Numbered from the stretch's first letter, positions 50,995 through 58,139 are shown. The stretch is 64,000 bases of DNA from Microbacterium sp. Root180 (GCF_001428485.1 NZ_LMHS01000002.1:480094-544093); one strand, 5' to 3'. The notes: generated by a model from the letters alone, not told the origin. Program-made: numbers and translations.

Positions 50995-51507
50995 TCAGAA
51001 CGGCCCTTCGACGCCGGCAAGCGCGATCGGACGAGGCTCCTCGGCGCTCGAGGCAGGGGCCGCCGAGGGCGGCGGGCTCCCGGGCGTCGCCCAGGCATCG
51101 GCACCGTCGTTCGGGGGCTCCCAGGCCTCCTCGGCGGCGGGCGCGGACGCGCGCGTCGCCTTGGTGAAGACGCTCGTCCCCCACATCAGATCGTGGCCGA
51201 TGGCGTCCGCGTCGATCTCGACGGCGGTGCCGCGGGCGGTGTCGTTCTCCCAGCTGCGGATCCGCAGGCGGCCGGTGAGCACCACGCGGTCCCCCCGACG
51301 CAGTGAGGCGTGGGCGTGCTCGGCGAGGCTCCGGAACGCCGAGACCGCGTACCAGTTCGTGCCGGCGTCGACCCACGCGTTCGCGGCCTTGTCGAACTTG
51401 CGTCGTCCGCTGCCCACGCGAAACGACGCGATGACGACCCCGCCGGGTGTGTGCTTCAGTTCGGGGTCGTTCGCCAGATTCCCCGTGATGGTGATCGTGT
51501 CGTTCAC
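50995..51507 (-). CDS. ssb: Single-stranded DNA-binding protein paralogue (SsbB-like) lacking the acidic tip
   Basis: 170 residues. The OB-fold spans 1-105: MNDTITITGNLANDPELKHTP, VVIASFRVGSGRRKF, NWYAVSAFRSLAEHAHASL, KGDRVVLTGRL-type strand and WENDTARGTAVEIDADAIGHDL. The remaining 65 residues are Pro/Ala-rich. The C-terminus ends EGPF, not the DDDIPF-type acidic tip that canonical Ssb uses to recruit partners. It is therefore probably a second Ssb, comparable to Streptomyces SsbB, rather than the replication protein. The start GTG has GGAGGAGGAG directly upstream. A long hairpin sits 35 nt further up. Confidence 0.88.
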   Translation of the reverse strand: MNDTITITGNLANDPELKHTPGGVVIASFRVGSGRRKFDKAANAWVDAGTNWYAVSAFRSLAEHAHASLRRGDRVVLTGRLRIRSWENDTARGTAVEIDADAIGHDLMWGTSVFTKATRASAPAAEEAWEPPNDGADAWATPGSPPPSAAPASSAEEPRPIALAGVEGPF

Positions 51508-51541
51508 TTCTCCTCCTCCTGCCTTCGGGGACCCTCCCCGG

Positions 51542-51580
51542 CACCGCCGACGCTCGAGTGCCCGTCGAGCGCCGGCGGTG
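51542..51580. other. Long imperfect hairpin in the ssb leader
   Basis: CACCGCCG and CGGCGGTG pair on the outside and CGCTCGA and TCGAGCG inside, with one A/C mismatch and a 7-nt loop. It lies between the Ssb paralogue and the small LexA-boxed gene. It could be a leader structure for ssb; transcription of either gene does not need to pass through it in the other direction. Confidence 0.5.
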
Positions 51581-51692
51581 GGTCAAACCTGGCGTGCGAG
51601 AACACTCCCTCGATGCGCGGCACTGACATCTGAGGATGCGGGCGCCACGGCCGCACCTGGGGAGGAATCGGACTTCCGAGAATGTCGGAGGT

Positions 51693-51706
51693 CGCACATA
51701 TGTTCG
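51693..51706. promoter_or_regulatory. LexA-like (SOS) operator
   Basis: CGCACATATGTTCG matches the Gram-positive LexA consensus CGAACNNNNGTTCG at 9 of 10 fixed positions. It overlaps the TATGTT -10-like hexamer and lies 20 nt before the ATG of the small gene at 51727. Confidence 0.55.
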
Positions 51707-51726
51707 AACGCGAAGGGAGAAACCTC

Positions 51727-51987
51727 ATGACCCTCACCGACACAACGGCCATCCCCCGCCCGACGATCCCGCCCGGCGTCCCCGTGCAGCTGCTCGAAGC
51801 CGCCCCGTCGCTGTGGCGCGTCGTCGACCGCAGCGGGCGAGTGATCGGGCATCTGCAGGCGCTGGCGAAAGGCGGAGCAGTCGGGTACCGCGCGCGCCGG
51901 TTCCACGCGGCCTCACGCGCCTTCCTCGACCTCGGCGATTTCTGGAGCCTGTCCGACGCACTCGACTGCCTGCGCTTCGCGCGATGA
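51727..51987 (+). CDS. Small uncharacterised protein downstream of a LexA-like box
   Basis: 86 residues with no family I recognise. A Pro/Thr-rich start (TAIPRPTIPPGVPV) leads to a likely beta-hairpin (LWRVVDRSGRVIGHLQALA) and an Arg/aromatic-rich end (YRARRFHAASRAFLDLGDFWSLSDALDCLRF). No membrane segment. ATG 51727 is chosen for AAGGGAG 8 nt upstream; a longer frame exists but would overlap the operator. It ends 2 nt from the convergent MocR gene. The operator suggests damage induction, and the protein could bind DNA or a division or repair partner; nothing in the sequence tells which. Confidence 0.7.
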   Translation: MTLTDTTAIPRPTIPPGVPVQLLEAAPSLWRVVDRSGRVIGHLQALAKGGAVGYRARRFHAASRAFLDLGDFWSLSDALDCLRFAR

Positions 51988-51989
51988 GA

Positions 51990-53414
51990 TCAGACGACCG
52001 ATTCGAACCGGTCCACGATCGAGACCGGCGCTCCGGCCTTGACCCGCTCCCATGACTCCGCGAGCAGCGCCACTGCTCGCACCGCGTCGTCGGGAGGGGC
52101 CGTGAACGGCACGCGAAGGTGGCGGTCGTGCCCACCGTCCACCGAGAATCGTGGGCCCGCCGAGAGCAGCACCCCGCGCGAGCGCACATCCATCACCAGG
52201 CCCGAGCTCAACGGCGCATCCAGTTCGATCCAGAGCGAGACTCCCCCGCGCGCGTGCGGAACGCGCCACGATGGGAGCTGTCTCCGAAGTGCGGCGGTAA
52301 GCGTGTCGCGCCCGTGGCGAAGGAGCGCGGAGCGCTGCGCCGAGATCGCCGCGAAGTCGTCGAAGAGCGCCGCCGCGACCGCCTGCTCGAACTCCGGTGT
52401 GCCCAGGTCGTGCGCAGGGCGTGCGGCGACGAATCGACGCACGAGGTCGCCCTCTGCCCGGATCCAGCCCACGCGGAGCCCGCCCCAGACCGTCTTGCCG
52501 AGCGAACCGATCCTCACCACTCCGCCGGGGGCCGCACCGACGAAGCCCGCGGGCGCCGGCCCGCGATCGATATCCAGATCTGCCGTTGTCTCGTCCAGCA
52601 CGAGCACCGACCCCGCACGCTCGGCCGCGACGAGGAAGGCGTTCCGCTCCCCCGGCTCCATCGAACGGCCGGTGGGGTTCTGGAAGTCGGGCATGAGGTA
52701 CGCCATCACCGGCATGGTGCGTGCGAAGGCCTGCTCGGCACGGTCCAGGTCCCATCCGGCATCGGTCGTCACCGGAACTCCCACCAGTCGGGCCCCGGAG
52801 CGCCGGAGCGCGTCGACGGCATGCGGGTAGGTGGGCGTCTCGATCACGACGCGGTCCCCGCGCCCCAGGAGAACCGATGCGACCAGGTGGATCGCACTCT
52901 GCGCGCCCGTCGTCACCAGCACCTCGGCGGGGCTGGTGGGGATCCCTCGCCGCTCGTAGTGCGCGGCGATCGCCTCGCGGAGTTCGAGGCTCCCGAGAAC
53001 GTCGTAGCCCACGCGCGAGACGAGCGCGGCGGCACCGGCGGCGATCTCGCTGATGATCCCGGCGAGGCCCGGCCATGCCGGCGGACTCGCCTGCTGCAGA
53101 TCGATCGTGCCTTCCGTGGCGACGGTGCGCCCGGGATCCCTCCGCTGCAGTGGCAGCGTGACGCTCCCCGATCCACGGACGCTCGCGATGTGCGCGGTCT
53201 CGCGCAGGCTGCGGTAGGCGGCGGCGACCGTGCTCCGACTGAGCTGGAGTGCGTTGGCGAGTTCGCGCTCGGCGGGCAGGGCGGTGCGAGGTGCGAGCCT
53301 GTTGTCGAGGCACAGCAGGCGGATGCTGTCAGCAAGTGCCTCGTAGGCCGGTTCCCGCGTGCGCCACCCGCCGATCGCGACAGCCAGCGCGCGAGCCGAG
53401 ATCCGAGAGTCCAT
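51990..53414 (-). CDS. MocR-family regulator (GntR helix-turn-helix fused to aminotransferase fold), YczR-like
   Basis: 474 residues. The N-terminal winged helix (about 15-80) includes LPAERELANALQLSRSTVAAAYRSL. A ~50-residue linker leads to a class I/II aminotransferase fold: VTTGAQSAIHLVASVLL near 170, YLMPDFQNPTGRSM near 245, the Asp in VLVLDETTADL near 275, and the PLP lysine in IGSLGKTVWGGLRVGW near 320. MocR proteins sense PLP or amino compounds. It is divergent from a YczE-like gene, the standard YczR-YczE arrangement, with a 25-bp palindrome in between. Confidence 0.92.
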   Translation of the reverse strand: MDSRISARALAVAIGGWRTREPAYEALADSIRLLCLDNRLAPRTALPAERELANALQLSRSTVAAAYRSLRETAHIASVRGSGSVTLPLQRRDPGRTVATEGTIDLQQASPPAWPGLAGIISEIAAGAAALVSRVGYDVLGSLELREAIAAHYERRGIPTSPAEVLVTTGAQSAIHLVASVLLGRGDRVVIETPTYPHAVDALRRSGARLVGVPVTTDAGWDLDRAEQAFARTMPVMAYLMPDFQNPTGRSMEPGERNAFLVAAERAGSVLVLDETTADLDIDRGPAPAGFVGAAPGGVVRIGSLGKTVWGGLRVGWIRAEGDLVRRFVAARPAHDLGTPEFEQAVAAALFDDFAAISAQRSALLRHGRDTLTAALRRQLPSWRVPHARGGVSLWIELDAPLSSGLVMDVRSRGVLLSAGPRFSVDGGHDRHLRVPFTAPPDDAVRAVALLAESWERVKAGAPVSIVDRFESVV

Positions 53415-53431
53415 GGGGCCAGATTACCCAC

Positions 53432-53456
53432 ATTGGCCTGTTCACCACAGGCCAAT
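53432..53456. promoter_or_regulatory. Palindromic operator between mocR and yczE
   Basis: Perfect 10-bp arms, ATTGGCCTGT and ACAGGCCAAT, around a 5-bp spacer. It lies 17 bp from the mocR ATG and 19 bp from the favoured yczE ATG, so a bound regulator would block both. Confidence 0.65.
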
Positions 53457-53475
53457 CATGCGATTGGATGGCACC

Positions 53476-54102
53476 ATGGTCCGTCGCGTCATCCAACTCC
53501 TCGTCGGCCTCGTCCTGTACGGCGTGGGCTGTGCGATGACCGTGCAGGCGGGACTCGGCGTCGACCCCTGGACAGTGCTGGCCGAGGGCATCTCGATCCA
53601 CACCGGCATCGGCATCGGCTGGATCGCCAACATCCTCGGCTTCTTCGTGCTGCTGCTGTGGATCCCGTTGCGTCAGAAGCCCGGCATCGGAACGATCGCG
53701 AACATCCTGTTGGTCGGAACGAGCATGCAGGTCGTCCTGTGGATCTTCCCGCCGGTGTCGGGGCCTCTGGCGCAATTCGCCGTCCTGATCGGGGGCATCC
53801 TGGTCGTGGCTCTCGCCTCAGGTCTCTACATCGGCGCGCACTTCGGCCCCGGGCCGCGCGACGGACTGATGACCGGCATGCACAAGCGACTCGGATGGCC
53901 GATCTGGACCTGCCGCGCACTCGTGGAGCTCAGCGTGCTCCTGATCGGCTGGCTGCTCGGCGGCACCGTGGGGATCGGGACGGTCCTGTTCGCCTTCCTG
54001 ATCGGCCCACTCGTGCACATCGCGCTTCCGCTCCTCGACACACGGCGGGGTCTGCCCGTGGCGGACAAGGCGCGCGTCGACGTCGCCGTCCCCGGCGACT
54101 GA
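53476..54102 (+). CDS. YczE/YitT-like membrane protein
   Basis: 208 residues with five or so membrane helices, starting VIQLLVGLVLYGVGCAMTVQAGLGVDPWTVLAEGIS, the characteristic family N-terminus. Other family parts: IGWIANILGFFVLLLW and HFGPGPRDGLMTGMH. Function is unknown; in Bacillus it is linked to surfactin-related or transport phenotypes, not clearly established. ATG 53476 is preferred for GGATGG 5 nt upstream; ATG 53458 is in frame but abuts the operator. It is likely controlled by the divergent MocR protein. Confidence 0.85.
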   Translation: MVRRVIQLLVGLVLYGVGCAMTVQAGLGVDPWTVLAEGISIHTGIGIGWIANILGFFVLLLWIPLRQKPGIGTIANILLVGTSMQVVLWIFPPVSGPLAQFAVLIGGILVVALASGLYIGAHFGPGPRDGLMTGMHKRLGWPIWTCRALVELSVLLIGWLLGGTVGIGTVLFAFLIGPLVHIALPLLDTRRGLPVADKARVDVAVPGD

Positions 54103-54136
54103 GACGCAGCGGGCGCCTCGTCTCGGTGCCCGCGTC
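54103..54136. terminator. Bidirectional hairpin between yczE and the 70-residue gene
   Basis: GACGC...GCGTC outer and GGGCGCC/GGTGCCC inner pairs (one G-U), 7-nt loop, with a 3-nt bulge. It spans the gap between two converging stops. Confidence 0.5.
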
Positions 54137-54347
54137 AGTGCTCGCGGAACTGCGGCCAATCGCTCCCGGGAACCATCCGCGAATGGAGCGCGCTCTTCGC
54201 GATCTCCATCGAGGGGTAGCTTCCGGCCGAGCCGTCGGCGCCGGCCATCGTCACGGTGTACCCGTCGTCGTCCTTGCGAATGCTGCCGACGACTCCCGAC
54301 GGGCCGTAGGCGACCCACAGGGGGTGGTGCGTCTCCGTGGTGCTCAT
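54135..54347 (-). CDS. Small conserved protein, 70 residues, unknown function
   Basis: Starts MSTTETHHPLWVAYGPSG. A strand-rich core (VGSIRKDDDGYTVTMA) with an acidic turn is followed by a helix PSMEIAKSALHSRM. AAAGGAG is 7 nt ahead of the ATG, the strongest ribosome-binding site in the area, so it is a real gene. I recall such proteins as widespread in Microbacteriaceae, sometimes mislabelled methyltransferase; nothing here supports that name. Confidence 0.75.
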   Translation of the reverse strand: MSTTETHHPLWVAYGPSGVVGSIRKDDDGYTVTMAGADGSAGSYPSMEIAKSALHSRMVPGSDWPQFREH

Positions 54348-54475
54348 GAGCGAACTCCTTTCGATGCGTCCGTTGCCGACGCTACGCCGCCTTCGCACCG
54401 TTCGCCAGCCTCCCACGCGCCGCAGCGGCCTTTCACGCCTGGGCGTGTGAACCGATAGCCTGATCTCTCACCTTT

Positions 54476-54548
54476 CCCTCCGTAGCTCAGGGGACAGAGC
54501 GAGCGGTTTCTACCCGCAAGGTCGGGGGTTCGAATCCTCCCGGAGGGG
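54476..54548 (+). tRNA. tRNA-Arg (anticodon UCU)
   Basis: Cloverleaf fits: acceptor CCCTCCG/CGGAGGG, D stem GCTC/GAGC, anticodon loop TTTCTAC with TCT at 34-36, T arm GGGGG-TTCGAAT-CCTCC. The anticodon stem has an A-A mismatch at its base (27-43). Discriminator is G and the CCA end is not encoded. Confidence 0.93.
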
Positions 54549-54601
54549 CTTTCGCCGTCGGCGCCCGTGCCGAACAGACGGCGTCCGGGGCCGTCAATAG
54601 G

Positions 54602-55237
54602 ATGGAGCGCATGGTGGGGGCACCTGAAAACGATCGACTTGTCTGGATCGACTGCGAGATGACCGGTCTCGACCTCGCGGTCGACGAACTCGTCGAGATC
54701 GCCGTCGTCGTCACCGACTTTGAGCTGCGACCGATGCATCCGGGGTTCCAGGTGGTCATCAAACCCGACGCGTCGGCGCTGACCAACATGAACGAGTTCG
54801 TGACGAAGATGCACGAGAAGTCCGGCCTGCTCGACGAGATCCCGCACGGGGTCAGCGTTGCAGACGCCGAGTTCCAAGCGCTCGAGTACATTCAGCGGTT
54901 CGTTCCTCTCGAGGGCAAGGCTCCACTCGCCGGGAACACCATCGGCACCGACCGCATGTTCATCGCGAAGTACATGCCGCGTATCGACCACTGGCTGCAC
55001 TACCGCAATGTCGACGTGTCGAGCATCAAGGAGCTCTCGCGCCGCTGGTATCCGCGCGCGTACATCCACGCTCCCGCGAAGGACGGCGGCCATCGGGCGC
55101 TCGCCGACATCCTCGAATCGATTCGCGAGCTCGCGTACTACCGCCAGGCCGTCTTCGTCCCCGAACCGGGCCCCACCAGCGATGGTGCGCGCGCCGCCGC
55201 GGCGGCCGCGGTGTCGTCATTCGCCTCGGACGTGTGA
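54602..55237 (+). CDS. orn: Oligoribonuclease
   Basis: 211 residues. DEDD exonuclease that degrades 2-5 nt RNAs and linear pGpG. Motif I is VWIDCEMTGLD near 15, motif II NTIGTDRMFIAKYMPRID near 111, motif III DGGHRALADILESIREL near 160, including the catalytic His. Four acidic residues are in place. The Ala-rich tail is slightly longer than usual. It lies between two tRNA genes. Confidence 0.95.
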   Translation: MERMVGAPENDRLVWIDCEMTGLDLAVDELVEIAVVVTDFELRPMHPGFQVVIKPDASALTNMNEFVTKMHEKSGLLDEIPHGVSVADAEFQALEYIQRFVPLEGKAPLAGNTIGTDRMFIAKYMPRIDHWLHYRNVDVSSIKELSRRWYPRAYIHAPAKDGGHRALADILESIRELAYYRQAVFVPEPGPTSDGARAAAAAAVSSFASDV

Positions 55238-55274
55238 GAGAATCTTCTGGTTGCCCGCTCACGCGGGAGACATG

Positions 55275-55350
55275 GTGGGTATAGCTCAGTTGGTAGAGCG
55301 CGGCCTTGTGGTGGCCGATGTCGCGGGTTCGAGCCCCGTTACTCACCCCA
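55275..55350 (+). tRNA. tRNA-His (anticodon GUG)
   Basis: Acceptor GTGGGTA/TACTCAC with one G-U pair, anticodon loop with GTG, T arm with GGTTCGAGCC. The G at 55274 directly before is the expected G-1, facing C73, and CCA is encoded at 55348-55350. These features are diagnostic of tRNA-His. Confidence 0.95.
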
Positions 55351-55471
55351 ACTTCTCGGCAGTGCATTCCGGGCCGTCTTCGCGCGATTGAGAACGCCGT
55401 CGACGGCGCGACGTCGCGTGCTCGTCATGGGCGACGAGCGAGCGCCGCCTGAGACGTCATGATCGGGGCAC

Positions 55472-55502
55472 GATTGGACTCTTCCAATCATGTGCGTAGT
55501 TC
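55472..55502 (+). promoter_or_regulatory. Promoter with overlapping palindrome for a small two-gene unit
   Basis: TTGGAC (55474-55479) and TAGTTC (55497-55502) are 17 nt apart, good -35/-10 geometry. GATTGGA-CTCT-TCCAATC (55472-55489) is a perfect 7-bp inverted repeat covering the -35, in the position of an operator. Confidence 0.5.
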
Positions 55503-55596
55503 CACAGACGGCCCGCGAGTACCGCGCCGCAGCGATCGTCAGAGAAACCATGGGCGATCTCGCTTCAGAATCGGCGGGCGGTCCCTCGTGGTGACG

Positions 55597-55779
55597 ATGC
55601 GAGCCCCGAAACGCAGCCGGAAGTATTGGTTGACCCTCGGCTACGAGCGGGCGGTCGCGCAGAACCTCGCCGACATCGCCCGGGATCACCCGAGTTGGGA
55701 GGACGCCGCGGTGATCGCCCAGCACCAGTTCGAGGTGTTCCCCGCGCCGGCACCCGCCGAATCCGTCGACCACGGGTGA
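55597..55779 (+). CDS. Small basic protein, unknown function
   Basis: 60 residues: a basic, Trp/Tyr-containing start (MRAPKRSRKYWLTLGYERAV), then a helix (AQNLADIARDHPSWEDAAVIAQHQF), and a Pro/Ala end. There is no strong ribosome-binding site; GTG codons at 55588 and 55591 are possible starts. Overlap with the next small gene as GTGA and a nearby promoter suggest it is real. Confidence 0.5.
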   Translation: MRAPKRSRKYWLTLGYERAVAQNLADIARDHPSWEDAAVIAQHQFEVFPAPAPAESVDHG

Positions 55780-55880
55780 GCGTCACGGGTTGGCTGGTTC
55801 TCGCACTGGTCGTGTACGCGGCGCTCGTGAACGTCGTCGGATTGGTTCTCACGCGACGGAACGCGCGAGAGACGGAGTAG
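55776..55880 (+). CDS. 34-residue single-span membrane peptide
   Basis: Coupled by GTGA to the gene above. VSVTGWLVLALVVYAALVNVV is one hydrophobic helix, and the end LTRRNARETE is basic, giving a positive-inside end after the helix. Too short for usual gene calling. A toxin-like or regulatory membrane peptide is possible; sequence alone gives no proof. Confidence 0.45.
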   Translation: MSVTGWLVLALVVYAALVNVVGLVLTRRNARETE

Positions 55881-56096
55881 GGCGCCACCGAGACAACGAA
55901 ACAGACGTCGGCGTCGCCTGCGGTCTATTGTGGTCGTGTCGGCATGAGCCGGTGTTCGAACGGAGTCCGCGGGTTTCTGCGGGTCTGTGGTTTCTGCGCG
56001 TGGGGTGGATGTGTCAGGTTCGTGCCCCGGTGCTCGCCCGAGGATTGCGCGTTCACGACGGCGCTGCGGCCCCGCGGCAGTGGTCATCGAGGCATC

Positions 56097-56447
56097 ATGA
56101 TGGAGATGGATGCCGCCACCTTCGAGCAGCTCGTGATCGACGAGCTGGACCTCCTCCCCGACGACATGGTCGAGGGGCTCGACAACGTCGTGTTCGTGGT
56201 CGAGGACCGTCCGGAGGATGGCAGCCTCGATCTTCTCGGCCTGTACGACGGCTGGGCCCTCACCGAGCGTGATCGGTACGGCGTCGGGGAGCTCCCCGAT
56301 CGGATCATCGTCTATCGCGAGTCCCACCTCGCCGCGTGCGAGACCGAAGACGAACTGCGCGACGAACTCCACACAACCCTCGTCCACGAGATCGCACACT
56401 TCTACGGAATCGACGACGACCGGCTGCACGAGCTGGGATGGGCGTGA
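56097..56447 (+). CDS. Zincin-like metallopeptidase family protein
   Basis: 116 residues (zincin-like family PF06262 type). The HEXXH site is in TTLVHEIAHFYGIDDDRLHELGW near residue 100, with Asp and Glu after it as third-ligand candidates. The front half starts MDAATFEQLVIDELDLLPDD. Small stand-alone zincins of this kind have no confirmed substrate. ATG 56097 has GAGG 5 nt upstream; two other ATGs follow closely. It overlaps clpS by one base (TGATG). Confidence 0.88.
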   Translation: MMEMDAATFEQLVIDELDLLPDDMVEGLDNVVFVVEDRPEDGSLDLLGLYDGWALTERDRYGVGELPDRIIVYRESHLAACETEDELRDELHTTLVHEIAHFYGIDDDRLHELGWA

Positions 56448-56752
56448 TGGCGCCGCTCGCCGCTCCCGACGTCGACACCGAGCGCCACACCGGTGCGGAT
56501 GTCCGGCAGAGCCCGCAGCGCCCCTGGCAGACGGTGGTGTGGGACGACCCCGTGAACCTGATGAGCTACGTGGCCCACGTCTTCCGCGAGTACTTCGGTC
56601 TCGCACGCGAGGATGCCGAACGCCTGATGCTGGCGGTGCACCACGACGGTCACGCCGTCGTGGCGGAAGGCGCTCGCGAGCAGATGGAGCTGCACGCGCA
56701 GGCCATGCACGACTACGGGCTGTGGGCCACGGTTCGTCAGGCCCCCTCGTGA
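56447..56752 (+). CDS. clpS: ATP-dependent Clp protease adaptor ClpS
   Basis: 101 residues. Delivers N-degron substrates to ClpA/ClpC. The core VVWDDPVNLMSYVAHVFREYFGLAREDAERLM matches the family, with the conserved VHHDGHAVVAEGAREQMELHAQAM segment afterwards. The N-tail of about 35 residues is disordered, as in other actinobacteria. It is coupled on both sides, to the metallopeptidase by TGATG and to DUF2017 by GTGA. Confidence 0.93.
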   Translation: MAPLAAPDVDTERHTGADVRQSPQRPWQTVVWDDPVNLMSYVAHVFREYFGLAREDAERLMLAVHHDGHAVVAEGAREQMELHAQAMHDYGLWATVRQAPS

Positions 56753-57240
56753 ACGGGCGGATCATCGCGCTCGAAGTGACACGGCTCGAGGCCGCGCATC
56801 TCGCGCGCCTGGTCGGTCAGTTCTCCGACCTGGTCGACGGCGCTGAGACCGCGGACGGCGATCCGGCGATCGAGCGCCTCGCCCCCGATGCCTACGAGGA
56901 TGCCGAAGCGGCTCGCGAATTCCGCGCGCTGACCGAGAGCGACCTCCTCGACCGACGGCGAGACGACGCCGCAGCCATGATCGCGACGCTTGCGGCGGCA
57001 TCCGAGATCTCCGATGATCCCGATGATCGCGCGCTGCGGGACACCGTCGCCATCCCGCTCGATCCCGCGGCCGTCGGAGCGTGGCTGCGAACGCTCGCGG
57101 CCATCCGACTGGTGCTCGCCACACGCCTGGGCATCACCGACATCGACGACCACGATGCCGACGATCCGCGGTTCGGCATCTACGACTGGCTGGGGTATCG
57201 CCTGGATGGCTTGGTGAAAGCCATCGAAGGCTCGGGCTGA
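56749..57240 (+). CDS. DUF2017 family protein
   Basis: 163 residues, the typical length. It has a helical N-terminus (IIALEVTRLEAAHLARLVGQFSDLV), then ESDLLDRRRDDAAAMIATL and the end YDWLGYRLDGLVKAI. DUF2017 is found next to clpS in most actinobacteria; no activity is known, but coupling to ClpS points to substrate delivery or control of it. The GTG at 56749 overlaps the clpS stop. Confidence 0.88.
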   Translation: MNGRIIALEVTRLEAAHLARLVGQFSDLVDGAETADGDPAIERLAPDAYEDAEAAREFRALTESDLLDRRRDDAAAMIATLAAASEISDDPDDRALRDTVAIPLDPAAVGAWLRTLAAIRLVLATRLGITDIDDHDADDPRFGIYDWLGYRLDGLVKAIEGSG

Positions 57241-57250
57241 ACTCAGCCGG

Positions 57251-57844
57251 TCAGGGCACGTCGAAGACGTGGGTGGCCAGGCGTGCCGGCTCGTCGCGGC
57301 CGACGTGGACAGCTTCCTGGCGCGCCCAACGGTCCCAGTGCGGCCGATAGGCGTCTCCGTCGCGGGCGAGCGCCCGGTCCCGGCGCGAGCGCATCGGCGA
57401 ATCCAGCCAGACCCGCACGTCACCCAGCTGACGCGTCTCGGCGGTGAGGATGCCGGAGCCCTCCACCACCAGCGGCAGCGACGGATCGACCGCGTGCGCC
57501 TCGGCGGGCGCACCGACCTCCCAGTCCCACCGCCGCCACACTCCGATCAATCCCCGCGCATGCGGCGCGAGCACCTGCTCACGCGCGAGCGCGACACCCG
57601 CGTCGAGACCGTCCCAGCCGGGGTAGATCGAGTCGAGAGCGACGAGCTGGACGCGCCCAGCCAGGGGCCAGCGGGAGACGAGCGTCGTCGCCAGGGAGGT
57701 CTTGCCGGCACCGCTGCGGCCATCGATCAGAACGACCGGATTGGCGGCCGAGAGTTCTCGGATCGCGGCGATGACACTCGACGCCGCGGCGTCGAGTGCG
57801 TGCGCGACCGGACCGGAGCTACTTCTTGAGGGCGCGGATGACAC
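57251..57844 (-). CDS. P-loop kinase, uridine kinase-like
   Basis: About 197 residues. Walker A VLIDGRSGAGKTSLATTL near 38, the segment LDSIYPGWDGLDAG near 75, and VVEGSGILTAE near 130 in place of the acidic uridine kinase site. The end RPHWDRWARQEAVH recalls small nucleoside/pantothenate kinases. Substrate unknown. No ATG lies near; the GTG at 57844 within the GerW-like gene (26-nt overlap) is the best start, uncertain. Confidence 0.75.
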   Translation of the reverse strand: MSSAPSRSSSGPVAHALDAAASSVIAAIRELSAANPVVLIDGRSGAGKTSLATTLVSRWPLAGRVQLVALDSIYPGWDGLDAGVALAREQVLAPHARGLIGVWRRWDWEVGAPAEAHAVDPSLPLVVEGSGILTAETRQLGDVRVWLDSPMRSRRDRALARDGDAYRPHWDRWARQEAVHVGRDEPARLATHVFDVP

Positions 57845-58139
57845 GGCTGAGCGCGCGACCGGCGAACAAGACGAACGGAATCGCGACGGCCAGCATCGAG
57901 ACGACGTTCGGCTCGAAGCGAAGGTCATCGCCTCGCCGGATGTACGCCCCCAGCGGGATGGACCAGCCTCCCCCGCCGCCTCCGCCGTTGCCCGCCTCGT
58001 CGGACCCTCCGCCGAAGCCCGACCACGTGAGGGCGACCGGGATCACCCGAATGCCGTCGACGTCCTGCTGCTCGCCATAGGCGCTCTTCACGCCGAAGGA
58101 CGCGGACTGCTGACCGAGTTCGAGTGCGATGTTGGGCAT
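57819..58139 (-). CDS. GerW/YtfJ-like domain protein with C-terminal membrane segment
   Basis: 106 residues. The pattern KSAYGEQQDVDGIRVIPVALTWSGFGGG, a run of glycines, and GWSIPLGAYIRRGDDLRFEPN is that of the spore protein YtfJ family (PF09579 type), here in a probable non-spore former. It ends with one hydrophobic stretch (VVSMLAVAIPFVLFAG) and a basic tail, so it is likely membrane-anchored. Role unknown. Overlaps the kinase gene. Confidence 0.75.
   Translation of the reverse strand: MPNIALELGQQSASFGVKSAYGEQQDVDGIRVIPVALTWSGFGGGSDEAGNGGGGGGGWSIPLGAYIRRGDDLRFEPNVVSMLAVAIPFVLFAGRALSRVIRALKK

Noticed and set aside
57950..58000. Glycine-codon run as a repeat element
   Set aside because: It encodes the Gly-rich loop typical of the GerW/YtfJ fold, not a tandem DNA repeat.
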